Source of the DNA: Patiria miniata
Lineage: Eukaryota > Echinodermata > Asteroidea > Valvatida > Asterinidae
Assembly: GCF_015706575.1 (NCBI RefSeq)
Contig: NW_024037059.1
Location: 14,979,730-15,043,729, forward strand
Reading direction: 5' to 3'
Length of the DNA stretch: 64,000 nucleotides
The notes beneath the pieces are model-generated. The model saw only the letters and a list, made by a program, of their open reading frames with translations. It had not been told where the DNA came from and did no database searches. Numbering within the stretch: position 1 is the stretch's first letter; each line of letters starts with the position of its first letter. Of this stretch, positions 24,701 to 37,128 are shown piece after piece. Made by a program: the position numbers and the translations under genes.

Positions 24701-26113
24701 GAGAAAAGAAATTCCCGTCAACAAATAAACTGAAATCGATTTAGGACAGATGGGAGGATAGTGCAAGAAATAGCAACATAGCAATACAATAGCATTGCAT
24801 TGGCGGAGACTGAGAAATTAATACATTTGTGTTCTACCTAAAAATACAAAATGAGCCAGATATGTCTTGAAGGCAAAAGTTAGGGTGCGAACTGGCAGCA
24901 TGCATGTGGCCCTTGCATTTATTGACAGTATCTTATGAGGGAAAGTGTCGTCTTAAGAGTCGTCCAGGTGAAATCAGAAAACCGAGAAATTTCTCCTCTC
25001 TCTCTAGTCTCCTGCTTAAAACTCTGGTCACGAACGCGGACGTGTGCCACACTGAAGCCGCGAGAATTGCAAGGACACGCCTAAATGAATCCGTCTATTC
25101 CCTGTCACACTTGCTACACACTGCGGTGGGGTGCTGTGTGAAAGCGTTGTGTTTGAAGTGGAAATGGCATTTGGATTTTGGACCGGTCAAATTTCTTCCC
25201 GTTTACTTTGGGAGCAAGGTTGGTCTGTTTTTAGACACGGTTGACGTGCCCACCTAATGCTGGTGGTAGTTTTGGCAACAATCATCGAATAGTATTGCGT
25301 GAGAGTAGGCCTATTCTATAGTGATAGATGTCAAAGGATCGTGGCTTTTTACGGTTTACAATGAAGAATCGCGAGCAAACGGCAACTTATCAAAACAAAT
25401 ACCCTCCAATTTATTTTCATTCAATGAAATTTAATTTTAAAAGAAAATCCACATATAAATCCGTAATAATGAAGGAAAATGTGGTAAAGGAAACTTGTTT
25501 CTGTGATGCAGGAATAGGAAATGAATCATATGCCAAGGAACATATTTTAGAGACAGCACAAACTATTATAGACAACTCTATCCGCCTGGAATCCTACAAA
25601 TTGCGCCCTCATTCTGGGTAAATCAAATTCTTCACTAAGGCCTCCATTTGTCGTCAGGCGCCCTCATGCTGACTGAAACCAAGTTATTTTATGGTCCACG
25701 TAATGTCATCTGGCGCCCTCATGATATCTCGAGATTGAGGATAATTATTATTTGCATGCAGCAGATTTATTTGTGATGTAGGCCCATGTCTCATGGTCAG
25801 TGGACTCTCGACATGCAAACGCATAGTATAGCATCAACAAAAAGGGAGAAATATAAGAAGAAGCAGGATTACTTTAAAATGCTAGGGAAGTTTGTCAAAA
25901 ATCACTAGGGAACTGTTTAAAATCGTCCCAATAATAGCCTGAACAATATTGAATTATTAGCTTTGCGTCTCAACTTAGGCCTATTCAACAGCGCCCTCGC
26001 TTGTCAAGGCACAAAATTCACATTGGAGTGTTAAGATTGATACACTCAGCCCTCACATGACTTTAAATATCTGGAAATAATTATTCTGGGCCACAAAACT
26101 ATGTCGTACACGA
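18794..26113. other. Stretch with no recognisable gene
   Basis: No gene recognised in 7.3 kb. A patch at 19.6-20.25 kb is GC-richer and open on both strands for about 100 codons. The minus reading (19602-19958) contains a hydrophobic run but no family signature or clear splice framing. Several copies of GCGCCCTC lie between 25.6 and 26.0 kb. Confidence 0.5.
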
Positions 26114-26621
26114 TTAAAGGGAAAATACAACATTTGCAAACATCAAAAAACGAAATGATCAAATTATCACGAAATATTTCACTATATTGTTAGGGAATGA
26201 CAGTCCAAAGCATCCATTAAAATCGTGGCTCCTGGTGAGCTGACATTTTCAAGAAAACTTTTTTTTTTCCAACGCTGGTCGGCCGACCAGCGTTGGAGAA
26301 AACTGGCTTTTTTTTCAAAAACTGCTCCTAATTTTTCATATTTAGTTATTCCGTTTACACACCTGCGAAATGGTACAAGCCTGCTAGACTGATTCTCTGA
26401 CCTTATAATTCCCCCCGTCTATAAGTTGCTCCGCTTAATCTTAAGTGGGGTCAGGGAACCAGACTACAAGAACATGATTGGTTTTCTTGGTTTTTCCATC
26501 ATCTACAAGCCCAAAACGTGAAACAAGTCAGTTTAACAATGTTTGCTATAACATGCTAATCCTCCAAATCCATTTATTTCTGAAAATTGCAGCAAAAGCA
26601 AATGTTATACATCCCCTTTAA
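26114..26621 (-). mobile_element. TTAA MITE family A, copy 4 (reverse orientation)
   Basis: TTAA at 26114-26117 is followed by AGGGAAAATACAACATTTGC; the right end CCCT-TTAA finishes at 26621. The centre carries an intact palindrome around GGTCGGCCGACC. There is no coding capacity. Confidence 0.87.
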
Positions 26622-29600
26622 GCTACATTTCTACTTCATACATGCAGTTATAACTGAAGTTTATAATGAACATGAGGGCAGATGATTCACGAATAAAGCA
26701 CACAGTGTCTTCTAAGGAGGATTACTTTCTTGCGGGGCAATTTGGCTTAAAAAAATGACATTATTTTTTGAAAACGAGATGCTGGATGCATGGTAAAAAC
26801 GTTTGCGTATTTATCTTGTTGAACACAGATTTCAAATCAGCCATCAGCATTGCGACGTAGCAAATTATCCTATACCCACCAGAATTTGTTCGAGGGGTTT
26901 ACCTATTTTCCAACCAACTGATTAACTTGGCATTTAATTTAGTAGCTTTTCTTCCAAGAAACGAGTCTTGATTCTACTAGCTGCGATTAGTAAAACTGCC
27001 TGATTGATGCGCTGACTAAGTCATGAGAACTGTGACGAAGTGGACTGGTATGGGGGCTGACATTTACAAGTAGGACAGGTTATCCACTCGGAGTACCAAA
27101 ATAAACATTCAAGCAGTTCCCAACTCAAGCTCGCACCTCAAAGCGTGAGCCGGTACAGACAGCAGAATCCTCAAGATCAAGTTGGGGAAAAAGCACTTAC
27201 CAACTCGGAAGTGATTGTAAGAAACAATAAGGTTGGTCATTGGTTACGCAATCAAAGAGAGCCACATGCCTTGTAATTGGTAAAAGGTATGTGTCTGGGG
27301 ATATTAGTATGGCGCCAGTACTGTCCAATCGTCCTATTAGAGATACTCCATCAACCCTTGTAAGACTTTACAGACGAGGATCTAGGATTGTTCTATAGTA
27401 TATAGTCAATATTTTGGAGGTTACGGTTATAGGCCTAGTCAGAGACACCAATGGGTGCATGAGAGACGGGTAAGTAATACCAATTTGGAATTTCTGACCC
27501 AGGCTATACCATAAGATGGAAACTGTTAGTTTTACATAAACAAAATCCCCTGGGGCCTCACATCTTGCTGCAAAGTATGGGAGCTTTTACGCGTTTTCAT
27601 TGAAAAAGAGGAAAATAATGCCCACCTCTGGAGTCTAAAATAGTGACGAAAATCTTACATAAAGGACGGAGTAGAACGGGAAGATGAGGATGAGGAGGAA
27701 CTTTGGATGAATAACCTCAATCAATACTTTTAGGGGAAAACAAGGTTTGTTTTCAAAGATGCAACAATGTTCACATCCTGTTAAACACTTCGGGGAATTA
27801 AAGATAGAATCTCATCGTTTGCAACGCCGCATATTTGCTTTAGTCGAATACCTGAAAAGCTCAATTTGATGGAAGTGGCTGACAGTCTCAAACCCTTTCA
27901 ACCCTCTCTTCCAGGAATGGATTTCCCTTTAAAAAAAAAAGGATATCCCTTAAAAAAGGCACTCAACACAATATTGCTCTGACACTTTGTGAATCTCACT
28001 GCATGGAACCTTACACCGTCTCGCTAAATTGTGCATCCACTGTTTCCATAACCTTCTAGATTATCCATTAATGAACACCAAGACGAATATACCACGAGTC
28101 TCTCTTTCTTGCCCATTATTATCAATCCATACTATCAATCTCTTTCCAGGAACCTATCACATAACATATCAAAATCAATTAATGGCTGTTTTCCCTTCTC
28201 GTTAGTGTCATGTTCGACTCTATACAGCTATTGAAATAACACAATTTGCATCGCTTAAAGGTTAACGTTGGTATTAATTTCTCCAGCTCGCTCATAGCTG
28301 TAATGCGCAGTATAAGGTGTACCTTATAGGCTAAAGGTATCATTTTCATCACGTCTTGCTCACAACGAAATAACGGCACTCAATCCAGTCATTTGAAAAC
28401 TAATCCATTGAGGATTCAGCAAAGCGGATATACTGGAATTATTTCTCCTGATTTTTCGTATACCTGTTCTTTCTTCATTATTCCCCCCCCCCCCAATAAT
28501 TCGTACCAGATGACCCGATGGGCCTTCCTAATGAAAAGTAAATTTGAAAAGGAACATAAAGTTTTACACCAAGACAGTATTTCGCATTACCATATGCACG
28601 GGAACGGCAGGTTTATTTTTTACACGAATATATCGGTACTTTGGAATGTATTTTATGAAATATTATTTACACATCTTAAAAACGACCCCAATATCTATCT
28701 TTTTATTGGGAGGGGGTCTCACCTCAGAGTTTCAGTGACAAAAGTTAACCATTGTGGATAGTTTTCTCTGCAACTACCTGTCGTCTGGCACCGATAGTTG
28801 AAAAGGTTCAAGTTTAGAAATTTTCAAGTTGTGCGACTAAAGTTGATTGATCAGAGCGCTTATCGTAATTACTCTAGAACTCGCAGAGCCATGTCTGAGA
28901 CTATAAGGAGACAGGCACCGCCTCCGGTATTCTACTGGTTATCACTTGATGAATTGGCGTTTAAGAACAAGCATCGACGTAGTAAGTTAATTTTCAACCC
29001 TCTATTTCTGCGGCTGGACAATTAAAGCTGTGGATGGAATGGAACTATATCGCCCCAAGCGCCTGTCTGTTTATCAGATTTGGGTCCAAATCGCGTGATA
29101 GGTACCGGTACGTCTAGAAATTTGATAAATATGACAGTCAAACCAGGGGATGCGTCACCTTTCAGTGCGAACACGCTCGCAAAACAGGATTAGCAAAATA
29201 AATTAACAACTAAATAGAAAATAAAGTACAGACCGTACTTTGGTGATATTAGCCAAACATTTGTTATTTATTTCACAGCTTCATAACCAGGCCACCGACA
29301 TTTTGGCGTTGCTACGGCCAGAACAGACCTCATCGTAAGTGCAATTGGCGCACTATAAGCCTTCATCCGATCGGTTTAAAACGAAATTATTCCCTATCAG
29401 CACGGCGATTGAGGAATGCATCAGGTTTCAATTTATTCCAAGCCAGCGAAAGTATCCAAAAACAGTCACGTTCTTTGAAACGTCCACAAGCCGCTCACTT
29501 TAAATTTATTTTAAACCAAAGTACTTTGCAAATATATTTATCATTAATTTTGTTTTACAAATTAAGTCAATAGTCTGTTCTGTGCGCCGTTAATAAAGAG

Positions 29601-30986
29601 AATTTCGTGCACTGTACTTATTGTTTAAATGTCTTACCGCGAGGACAGAAATTATCGTTAAAAATTCCTACCGATTTTTGTTTCCTTAATTCCTTTGAAA
29701 TTAAAGATCCTTTTTTTGTAGTCTAGCTTGGCTCATTCTTAAGCCCCGTTCCGGAGTAGAATTACATCCATCTGAATTGCCATTTCAATACAGCCTTTTA
29801 ATAACGCTTCGGCTTGTTCTCTATGAGAAACTATAATCCCTTTTAAGTAATGGATAAAACCATTCACGTGGCAATCAAACCGATCTTGAAGGCAATTCAA
29901 GTTGGCATATCATTTCAAGGGCAATGGGTATTACGCAGAGGAAATGTGAAACCGAATGTGTTTATCCCATAGCGATTATGGAAACGCATGGAAGGAGATA
30001 CCTTCGTAAAATACGGCCGAGACGATTTTGGGCGAGGACAGTACAAACAATTTAATTAAGTTGATATGCGGATATGCGGATAACCTTGTCGACGTTTATG
30101 TATTTAAAGGGCCATGTAATGAATTTTTTTAGGAACACATTTTGTGCAGCTTTCTACTTTTCATAAATGTATGAAAACTATTTGACATCCTTTTTACTAG
30201 TTAATTCTACTGAAAAGTGCACTTCTTTAAACATTTGATAAATGTCCATGCTTCTCTGGACAACTGAGGGCGCTGTTGCTGTGTGCCATTTCAGGAAGAT
30301 ACTGTTCATTTCAGGAGTTTTTCGTTCAAATTGTGAACCCCAAATTTGTTCATTGAAAACATATGTGAGAAAGTGTTGCTCACTGGCCTACTACCATGTA
30401 CTTAAAATCAAAACGAATCACCAGGCGCTGAAATAACAGTTACTGTAACACTGAGGTTTCTGCCCGGAATGACATCACAGTTTTGCTCATGAAAATTGAA
30501 ATTGCATTAGCAGAAAAGAAGAAAACAGGCACCAAATACCCTTCAAAACGGCAAGACGAAAATTGAAAATAAGGTTAATGGGACACAAAGGTGCATTTTA
30601 AAGGACACAATAAGCACAATTTTTGGTAAATTTGGTACTGAGGTCCAAGAGGCCAGCCTATACTCATCTGCTTGAGTGACCGACTGACTGACTGCCTTAC
30701 TGACTCACTCCCCTGTGGGATTGACCCCATGTTGCACCACATGATGGGCTCAATCCAGCCCACTGAGTAGCCGTTCTGATGAACAGCTATTCTGAATCAA
30801 CTGAGCAGTATTTTGTGTGCACTGTGACCAGCTTTATCAGGCTTGCTTTGTCTTGCTAATCTTCTACGCAGTCACCCACCTAAGTGTCGATAGATAAGTG
30901 TTTACCAAAAATTTAAGGCGCGCCAATCCTTTTGTTTTTGCCAGATGAACATTGATCGGGGATAGAATTTGGGCATATTCGCTTAC
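26622..30986. other. Stretch with no recognisable gene
   Basis: No gene recognised. A TTTAAAGGGCCAT stretch at about 30.1 kb resembles the start of a TTAA-type repeat, but no matching right end was found. A short ACTG-rich run lies at about 30.68-30.71 kb. Confidence 0.5.
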
Positions 30987-31233
30987 GAAATTGACTCCGG
31001 CAGATGCGCCTGAAAGATAACTGATTCCAAATCGTACAGGACGACACCGTTTGATATCGGGCGGCGAGGTGAAACCTTCAGCGAGGAATGTGTCCTCGGG
31101 AAACGGCTGATAAACAGGTGTAAGCCCGAGGTGAACTGTCAGTTCATCAGTCATCGTTCGGTGTTTTGTTTTCTTCTTCTTCTTTTTTAACTGCCAAGAC
31201 AATCCGTTTGGAAGTTGCTGATACACTGTACAT
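30987..31233 (-). CDS. Candidate coding exon, product unknown
   Basis: A minus-strand frame open for 82 codons between a plausible acceptor (TTTGTTTTAG, ending at 31234) and a strong donor (GTAAGC, starting at 30986). It would enter with one base of a split codon and leave in phase 0. An ATG at 31154 could instead start it as a 56-codon first exon. The residues look protein-like (for example PVYQPFPEDTF and RFGISYLSGASAGVNF), but I recognise no family, and no exon on either side joins it in frame. The alternative is a chance open frame with cryptic splice sites. Confidence 0.25.
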
Positions 31234-34200
31234 CTAAAACAAACCAATGCCCTGAAGTGACATTTAAGTATTGGCGAAGTTATTTTTCAGTCAGTAACTT
31301 ATTCCCGTAGGCATTGCATATGGTTTGGAAACCATTATTAAGTTACGTAGTCTCAGCTCAAGAAGGGTTTCGACGGCGTGCGACTTGAAGCAAGACTATA
31401 TCGAGTGGCCCAATGTGGGTCAACGTACAACGTCCGTGACAGTCAAGACGGTCGTACCGTGATGGAATGTTTCTAACAAGTGGGCCTGTTCGTCACATCT
31501 ACATGCGGGCGCTGGAGGCTGGGATGAGAGATGGTACATGAGGCAAGAGTGGTTTACTTCGCAAGAGTACTTCATCACCAACGGACTATTGTACACAAGG
31601 TGAATCTCAAGCCATACTTAACGTTGTCTGTGCCCGTTAACCGGTTTTCAAGAAAGAAAGTCACCAACGTAACACAGACAAAAAGGAGTTAGCATGATGA
31701 TGTTGAAAATGTTTTCATGAGAAAAACCTGGAGGTAGATCTGAGAAAACATTGACATCAGTAAGAGGGTTCCAGTGCTCCAAAGCCACAGCAGCAGCGAC
31801 GAGCATTCTAGGTAAGCAACCAGGATTGTTGTTCATGTTTTTGGTCAGTAACCTCGACGCCAGTGTGTACACCACTTTAACTTGTATTAGTTGTTGCAGT
31901 AATGAGAAATGGAACGGCACTTTTTGGCGAGTACTTAACTATTCTAACAATAGATGAATAACAAAACATTTCCTCAGTGTATTAATTAAAGATATAGTTT
32001 TTCTTTCAAAGTGCTGTTACATGACAGCGCCTTGAGTAAAAAGAAATGCGTTATACTTATAGTTTCTTAGCAATCAGAACTCCACTCCACCAGGAACATG
32101 TAGCCAGCTAACGCAAAAATGTAACGGTCGGTAAACCCAAATCATTTGGCTTTCTTGATATTTTAGCCGGCTGTTTTACCAGGATATAAAAAACAAGACA
32201 ACTGAATTTAGAGAATTTTCGAGTTGAAATTACTAAACGCCAATTGGAGTATGAAGAAGATTGATGCAAAATGTTCACAGAAATTGTAACAATGAGCAGA
32301 GGAATTTGGTGATACGCATTTTATAAAAACAAAAACATATTTCAGCATCGGTGTTTACTTAGCATTAATTAATTACCAATCGAAACAGACCTATCATTAG
32401 TCGTGTGAGTCCGCAGCGTGTAATGTTGAATTATTCATTATAGGAAGCATTAATGTATTTGTTTTTAATATGCTGGACAGATAGCGGGCTTTATTGATTA
32501 CACACCGCATGTGTTGTCCGAGAGACTGCTAATCGAATGTTCACTAACATAGCTGAACTTCGAACATGTGTTTGCTTAAAAATCCATCACAATATTTACC
32601 GGACATACGCACAAGAAATTATTTCAAATTATGGCTCCATTTTATTGCGTATTACGCTAGGCACATCAAAGAAAACCTACTAGCATGGCTCGCCGCGTTG
32701 TTTTGAAGAAATCGTCATTTCAGTCTGAAAAAAAAAATCGATTCTTCCACCATTGGAATGTTAGACACGGTGAACGGCAAGTTATGTCCCTGAGGAAAAA
32801 AGAATTATATTACATATTCCCTGTCTTAAAGGTATATTACAAAATTATAGTACAAATCGATTATGGTAAGCTTCTTTATTCATAATGTCAATGTTTGGGC
32901 ATATGGGAAGTTTTCCCTCAAATTATTCAAACAGTTATAGTCTCTGCATATACCTCTATTAAATACACAGAGTGGTAGTGTAATTTCTGCACGCCACTTG
33001 CATTAAAACACAGATGGCGAGTACACAATCGCTTGAAATAACTAATAATTAATAAACTATTAAACGCAACAAGGCAACGATTAGCGATATTACTGAATTC
33101 CTAACATCAAATACGTGTACACAAGTACGGAAGTATATGAAGCAAAATCGCTGTGTTTGATAACCTATCGGGCTATCGTGTAAGGAACATAATATACGAA
33201 TGGGGTTTTATCTGGAAAAATATGACCTTCCTTGTCTTAATGAGTATTAAATAATTTAGCAATTTTTGGCGTCCAAGCGATGATTAACATTGAATGCGTG
33301 GGAACGTGCGCTGAAAAGTGCCACGCGATTGATTCTGAAATGGAATTTAAAGGGACATTACGGTCTGAAATCCGCGACAATTTTGTGTTTTGGATAGTTT
33401 ACTTACAATGTTTCAAATGCCTGGTTGAAAGGAAAATAACCTAATGTCATACCGTTCCCGAGAAAAGACGAAACAAAAAAACATGTTTGTGTACATCGGA
33501 CGAGGCGGACCTTTTGTGGCATATGTACGTATTCCCAGCCGTGTTCATTCAATATACGGTACACGTTGTGTGCGTGTGTCACACACAGCACCAATAGACA
33601 TGTTGTTTCTCTCACGTCCGCAGAATGCGTTGTATCGTTGAACATGTGCGGCAGGATTCACGACTTGCACAAAACAGCTCGATTTGTGACAGTAAAAATA
33701 TTTTGACCCCGAAATTCGTTCTCACAAGAATAACACAAAACCGCCCAGTTTTTAAGGGATAGTTGTGTGGACGTTTGTGTCCTACTTTTAAATGTTCTTT
33801 CCAATTAACATTATTTCGAGTAAAACGCGTTTTGTAGCCCAATTAGGCACATTCCAGGACGTTATTGTTCATTTAAATTATGCACCGGAATTGTCTTCTT
33901 TCAATGCATGATTCGATGAAATATTCGGGCGCAGTCAAAAGTGTCGAAACGCGTGTGTCCTTTTTTTTTGTAATATTAAATTCAATAGATACGACACTAT
34001 GATGTCAACCTGTCGGATGTAGCACAGGTGAAATTAAGGTCATAAACCTTAAAACTACAGTTCCATATAATAAGGAAATTATAAAAACAACAACCACCCA
34101 AAAAACACCATGTGGTATCTTTTAATGAGAAAATTTGTTTCTGGATCAGTCAACAGGAAAGAAAGACTGTATAAAAAAAAACTGACTAACGAGCACGCGT

Positions 34201-35721
34201 TTTTGTAAACTTCTATGATTTCACGCATGAGTGAGATTCCCAAAACAATATGTTTTCCGCACTGTTGGCAACTTGTTCAGATGATATCGATTTCAACGTC
34301 ATTATCAACGGCAATGGTGGCCGGTGACGTCTGTGTCATACACGAAAATGCGCGGCTCGTTTCTGTTTTGTTTTGCAGTCAGATCTAATCGTCTTTAAAA
34401 ACGACAATTGACAAAACCACATGTCAGAATTGACTAGAGTCACATTGTATGGACGTCAAGCGCTCGAGCCACTTATAGGCTTTACTCTAGACCGAAGATA
34501 AGACATAATCGGCAAAGTAAAAGCGTCAAGATCAGGAGGGAAAAAACATGAAAAGGGTATAAATGTAAAAAAAAAAAAAAAAGCAAAGAAGTCAAAATAA
34601 TTTCTCTGATACCGTGTCCACCCATCAATCTATTTTAAAATTTGCGTAAGCCTTTTTTTGTATTTTATCGATTGTTTTTGAGTTCCTGACACAAGATGAA
34701 ACTTATCTCATGATATCAATAATTTATTGTTTGTCAGTTTAGCGGTATGTTATGCCACTGTACATACACGACATGTCTGTATTTCCAGTTGCACAATCAA
34801 TCTTGTACAAGCTATTTTCCTCCGAGCTCAATGTTAAAGTAGTTTTTAATCTCATTTTTTTTGTCGTGGTTGTATGAAACATATCAACTGACATGTTAAA
34901 CAAAATTGGCATCTTCACAATAGGCAATCTGCAAACCGCCATTATTTCCAAATGAGATTTTTGTTGGAGTGGTAGAGCCCAGCATGTAATGAGAACCTTC
35001 AACAAATTCAACCCAGACAAAATTGTACAAAATTGAAATGTATTCCTATAATTCTATCGGTCAATTTGAAGCATCAAATCTCATTTTGTGGTTAATAAGT
35101 CGACCGGCCTCCATTATAATTCTAGCCACGGTAATTTCCGTTACAAAAATTGGTTTTCATTGATAACGAGGGAAATAACCTCGTCTCCGTTATAACGAAC
35201 CAAATTTCCGTTGGCGAGGATGATACAAACTCCATTTATTTTTGATAATTCTTTATATTATTTTCCATTTTTTTTCTCTATAGGGTCGAGAGTTTCATTT
35301 CCTACAAGCGCAGAGTCCTTCTCTACTGCCGTGTTGTTATACAGAAGAGAACCAAAGCGATGGCCACCGATCTTTAATATATGCAGCAACTACCTAGCGA
35401 CCAATCAACGAGCAAATGAAGCAACGATATACTGGAGACACTTCTACTGATATCACTCCTCCCGTCAGCGCTAACCCTGCCAGTTGCATCGATATGCCAC
35501 GACGGAGCTGACAACTAAACACCACACAACACTTTGAATCCAAGGCCTCCGCTCGACTGTTAACAGTTTCTCTTGGTAACTAATTGGCCTGGCTCGGGCA
35601 ACAGACCGATTCCTGAACGCCGAGAAAGTGGAAGAGAATATTCACGGTTAGATATCACAACTTCAAGTGAATGTCAGAATCTAATAAGGGGGGATTTTCT
35701 GCGGCGACAAAAGTTGCTTAC
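31234..35721. other. Stretch with no recognisable gene
   Basis: AT-rich, with no identified gene. A TTTAAAGGGACATT stretch near 33.35 kb looks like another repeat terminus without a partner. A poly-A run lies at about 34.57 kb. Confidence 0.5.
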
Positions 35722-35880
35722 CGATACTTGAGGATGCATTAGATCCTCCCACGAGGGCACGACATACTCGCCGCGTTCATCGCTACAACGGTTGAAAGTA
35801 TTGGCTTGGACACCGACGCCTCTGCGGTAATAGTGAGATGATTGGAGGGTGAAGGACGGCATGCTTTCCCGTCTACTCAT
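35722..35880 (-). CDS. Candidate first exon of a divergent gene, product unknown
   Basis: From ATG at 35880 (a second in-frame ATG at codon 7 has the better context, A at -3) the minus strand is open for 53 codons and then meets a strong donor GTAAGC directly after TCG at 35722, leaving in phase 0. Third codon positions are clearly GC-richer than the surrounding DNA, as in the neighbouring GPCR. The peptide is basic at its start and contains YVVPSWEDLMHP. I do not recognise it. It lies head to head with GPCR 1, 159 bp away, so a shared promoter is conceivable. The next exon was not found. Confidence 0.35.
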
Positions 35881-36039
35881 CCAAAGGTGCCGGTGAACCT
35901 CAATAATAATGTCAACCCTTATACATAGATGAGAATGGACATTTCACGGTCGTACTTTATTCATTGAGTGAAACATCAGCAGCTAAATCCAGCTCTGTGA
36001 ATTTAAAGAATTCAGTGGTTCAATCCATTCTGTTTCGCC

Positions 36040-37128
36040 ATGGCGAATTTGACCAACGGCTGTGACGTCCTCTACCTACTATCGAACGAGTCTTCCTTGG
36101 ACTTCTGGACTTACACTGAAACCAGCAAAGTACTGATCACGATAATTCTACCCTGTATCCTCGTCTTGGGGGTGACTGGAAACCTCATCTTCCTATTCGT
36201 CTTGTACCGAGTTCGCTGGATGCGAAGTGAAATCACATTCTACCTGATGAACCTGGCCTTTGCCGACATCATCTTCTTGAGTTTCACAGTCGGGGAGAAA
36301 CTCTGGATGTATCTGACTTCTCCTTACATGGAAGACGTGAGTGGAATCGGACCCGTGGCATGCTTTGTGTTCTACCCGGTCCAGGCAATGGCGTACTTTG
36401 CCTCCATCGCTGTGGTGACGATCATCTCGTACGAGCGTCTGCAGGCAATTTGTCGCCCGATGGGGAAGATCATGACCAGACAGAGGCATCACTCTAAGAG
36501 GCTAGCGGCCTGCTCCTGGTTCCTAGGAGGTGCTTTCTCCTGTCTCCTCATCCCCGGCAAGAGTGTGGTCAGAACCTACTGCGTAGAATGGGAGATCTAC
36601 AACTTCACTAACACCAGTAGTGTCCCACCTTACCCTGATCCGATGTTACTTTGTGATCCCCTGTGGTCCTGGTCTGCTATGTTCGCTAACTGTCTACAGA
36701 CTGTCCCTTTCTTTATGGCCATGGCAGGTAACTCCATCATGTACTTCAAGATCATCCAGTCCCTGAACAGTACCAAAGCCAACGCTAATACTGCGGACCT
36801 GCGGGCTCGCACCTTGCGAGACCGCAACAAGGTGACCCGCATGCTGGTCGCCAATGGCATCATCTTTTTCTGTTGTCTCGCACCGTTCCAAACAGCGTCT
36901 CTCCTACGGGCCTTTTTCAACATCGAAGTCCTTCATTTCGAGGCAGTGAGTACCGTCCTCATGTATTTCAACTCGGCCGTTAACCCAATTGTATATAACT
37001 GTACCAACTCCCGCTATCGGATGGCTTTTAGACTTGCCTTTACCACGGGTCCTATGAGTTCTAGGACAAGACGCTTTCGCTCAGTATTGTCAATGGAGGA
37101 ATATCGTAGATCAAGCGTCGTGCTATGA
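36040..37128 (+). CDS. Class A (rhodopsin-like) GPCR 1, peptide-receptor type, intronless
   Basis: A 362-residue seven-transmembrane receptor in a single exon, starting at an ATG in good context (GCCATGG). The N-terminus has two N-glycosylation sequons (N3-L-T, N16-E-S). Landmarks: TM1 with N48 (1.50), TM2 LAFAD with D76 (2.50), C108 (3.25) to pair with the Cys of RTYCVEW in loop 2, E132-R133-L134 in place of DRY followed by AICRP, and NPIVY at 315-319. TM5 has no Pro at 5.50; PFF sits one turn earlier. TM6 reads CLAPF, so the toggle Trp 6.48 is Leu. The general build recalls neuropeptide receptors such as TRH receptors, but the ligand cannot be called. The C-tail is basic and Ser-rich (SSRTRRFRS). 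It is one of three related genes in this window. I found no AATAAA close downstream. Confidence 0.93.
   Translation: MANLTNGCDVLYLLSNESSLDFWTYTETSKVLITIILPCILVLGVTGNLIFLFVLYRVRWMRSEITFYLMNLAFADIIFLSFTVGEKLWMYLTSPYMEDVSGIGPVACFVFYPVQAMAYFASIAVVTIISYERLQAICRPMGKIMTRQRHHSKRLAACSWFLGGAFSCLLIPGKSVVRTYCVEWEIYNFTNTSSVPPYPDPMLLCDPLWSWSAMFANCLQTVPFFMAMAGNSIMYFKIIQSLNSTKANANTADLRARTLRDRNKVTRMLVANGIIFFCCLAPFQTASLLRAFFNIEVLHFEAVSTVLMYFNSAVNPIVYNCTNSRYRMAFRLAFTTGPMSSRTRRFRSVLSMEEYRRSSVVL

Noticed and set aside
30104-33370. TTTAAAGGG stretches at about 30.1 and 33.35 kb as ends of one TTAA element
   Set aside because: They face the same way, differ after the first bases and have no inverted partner.
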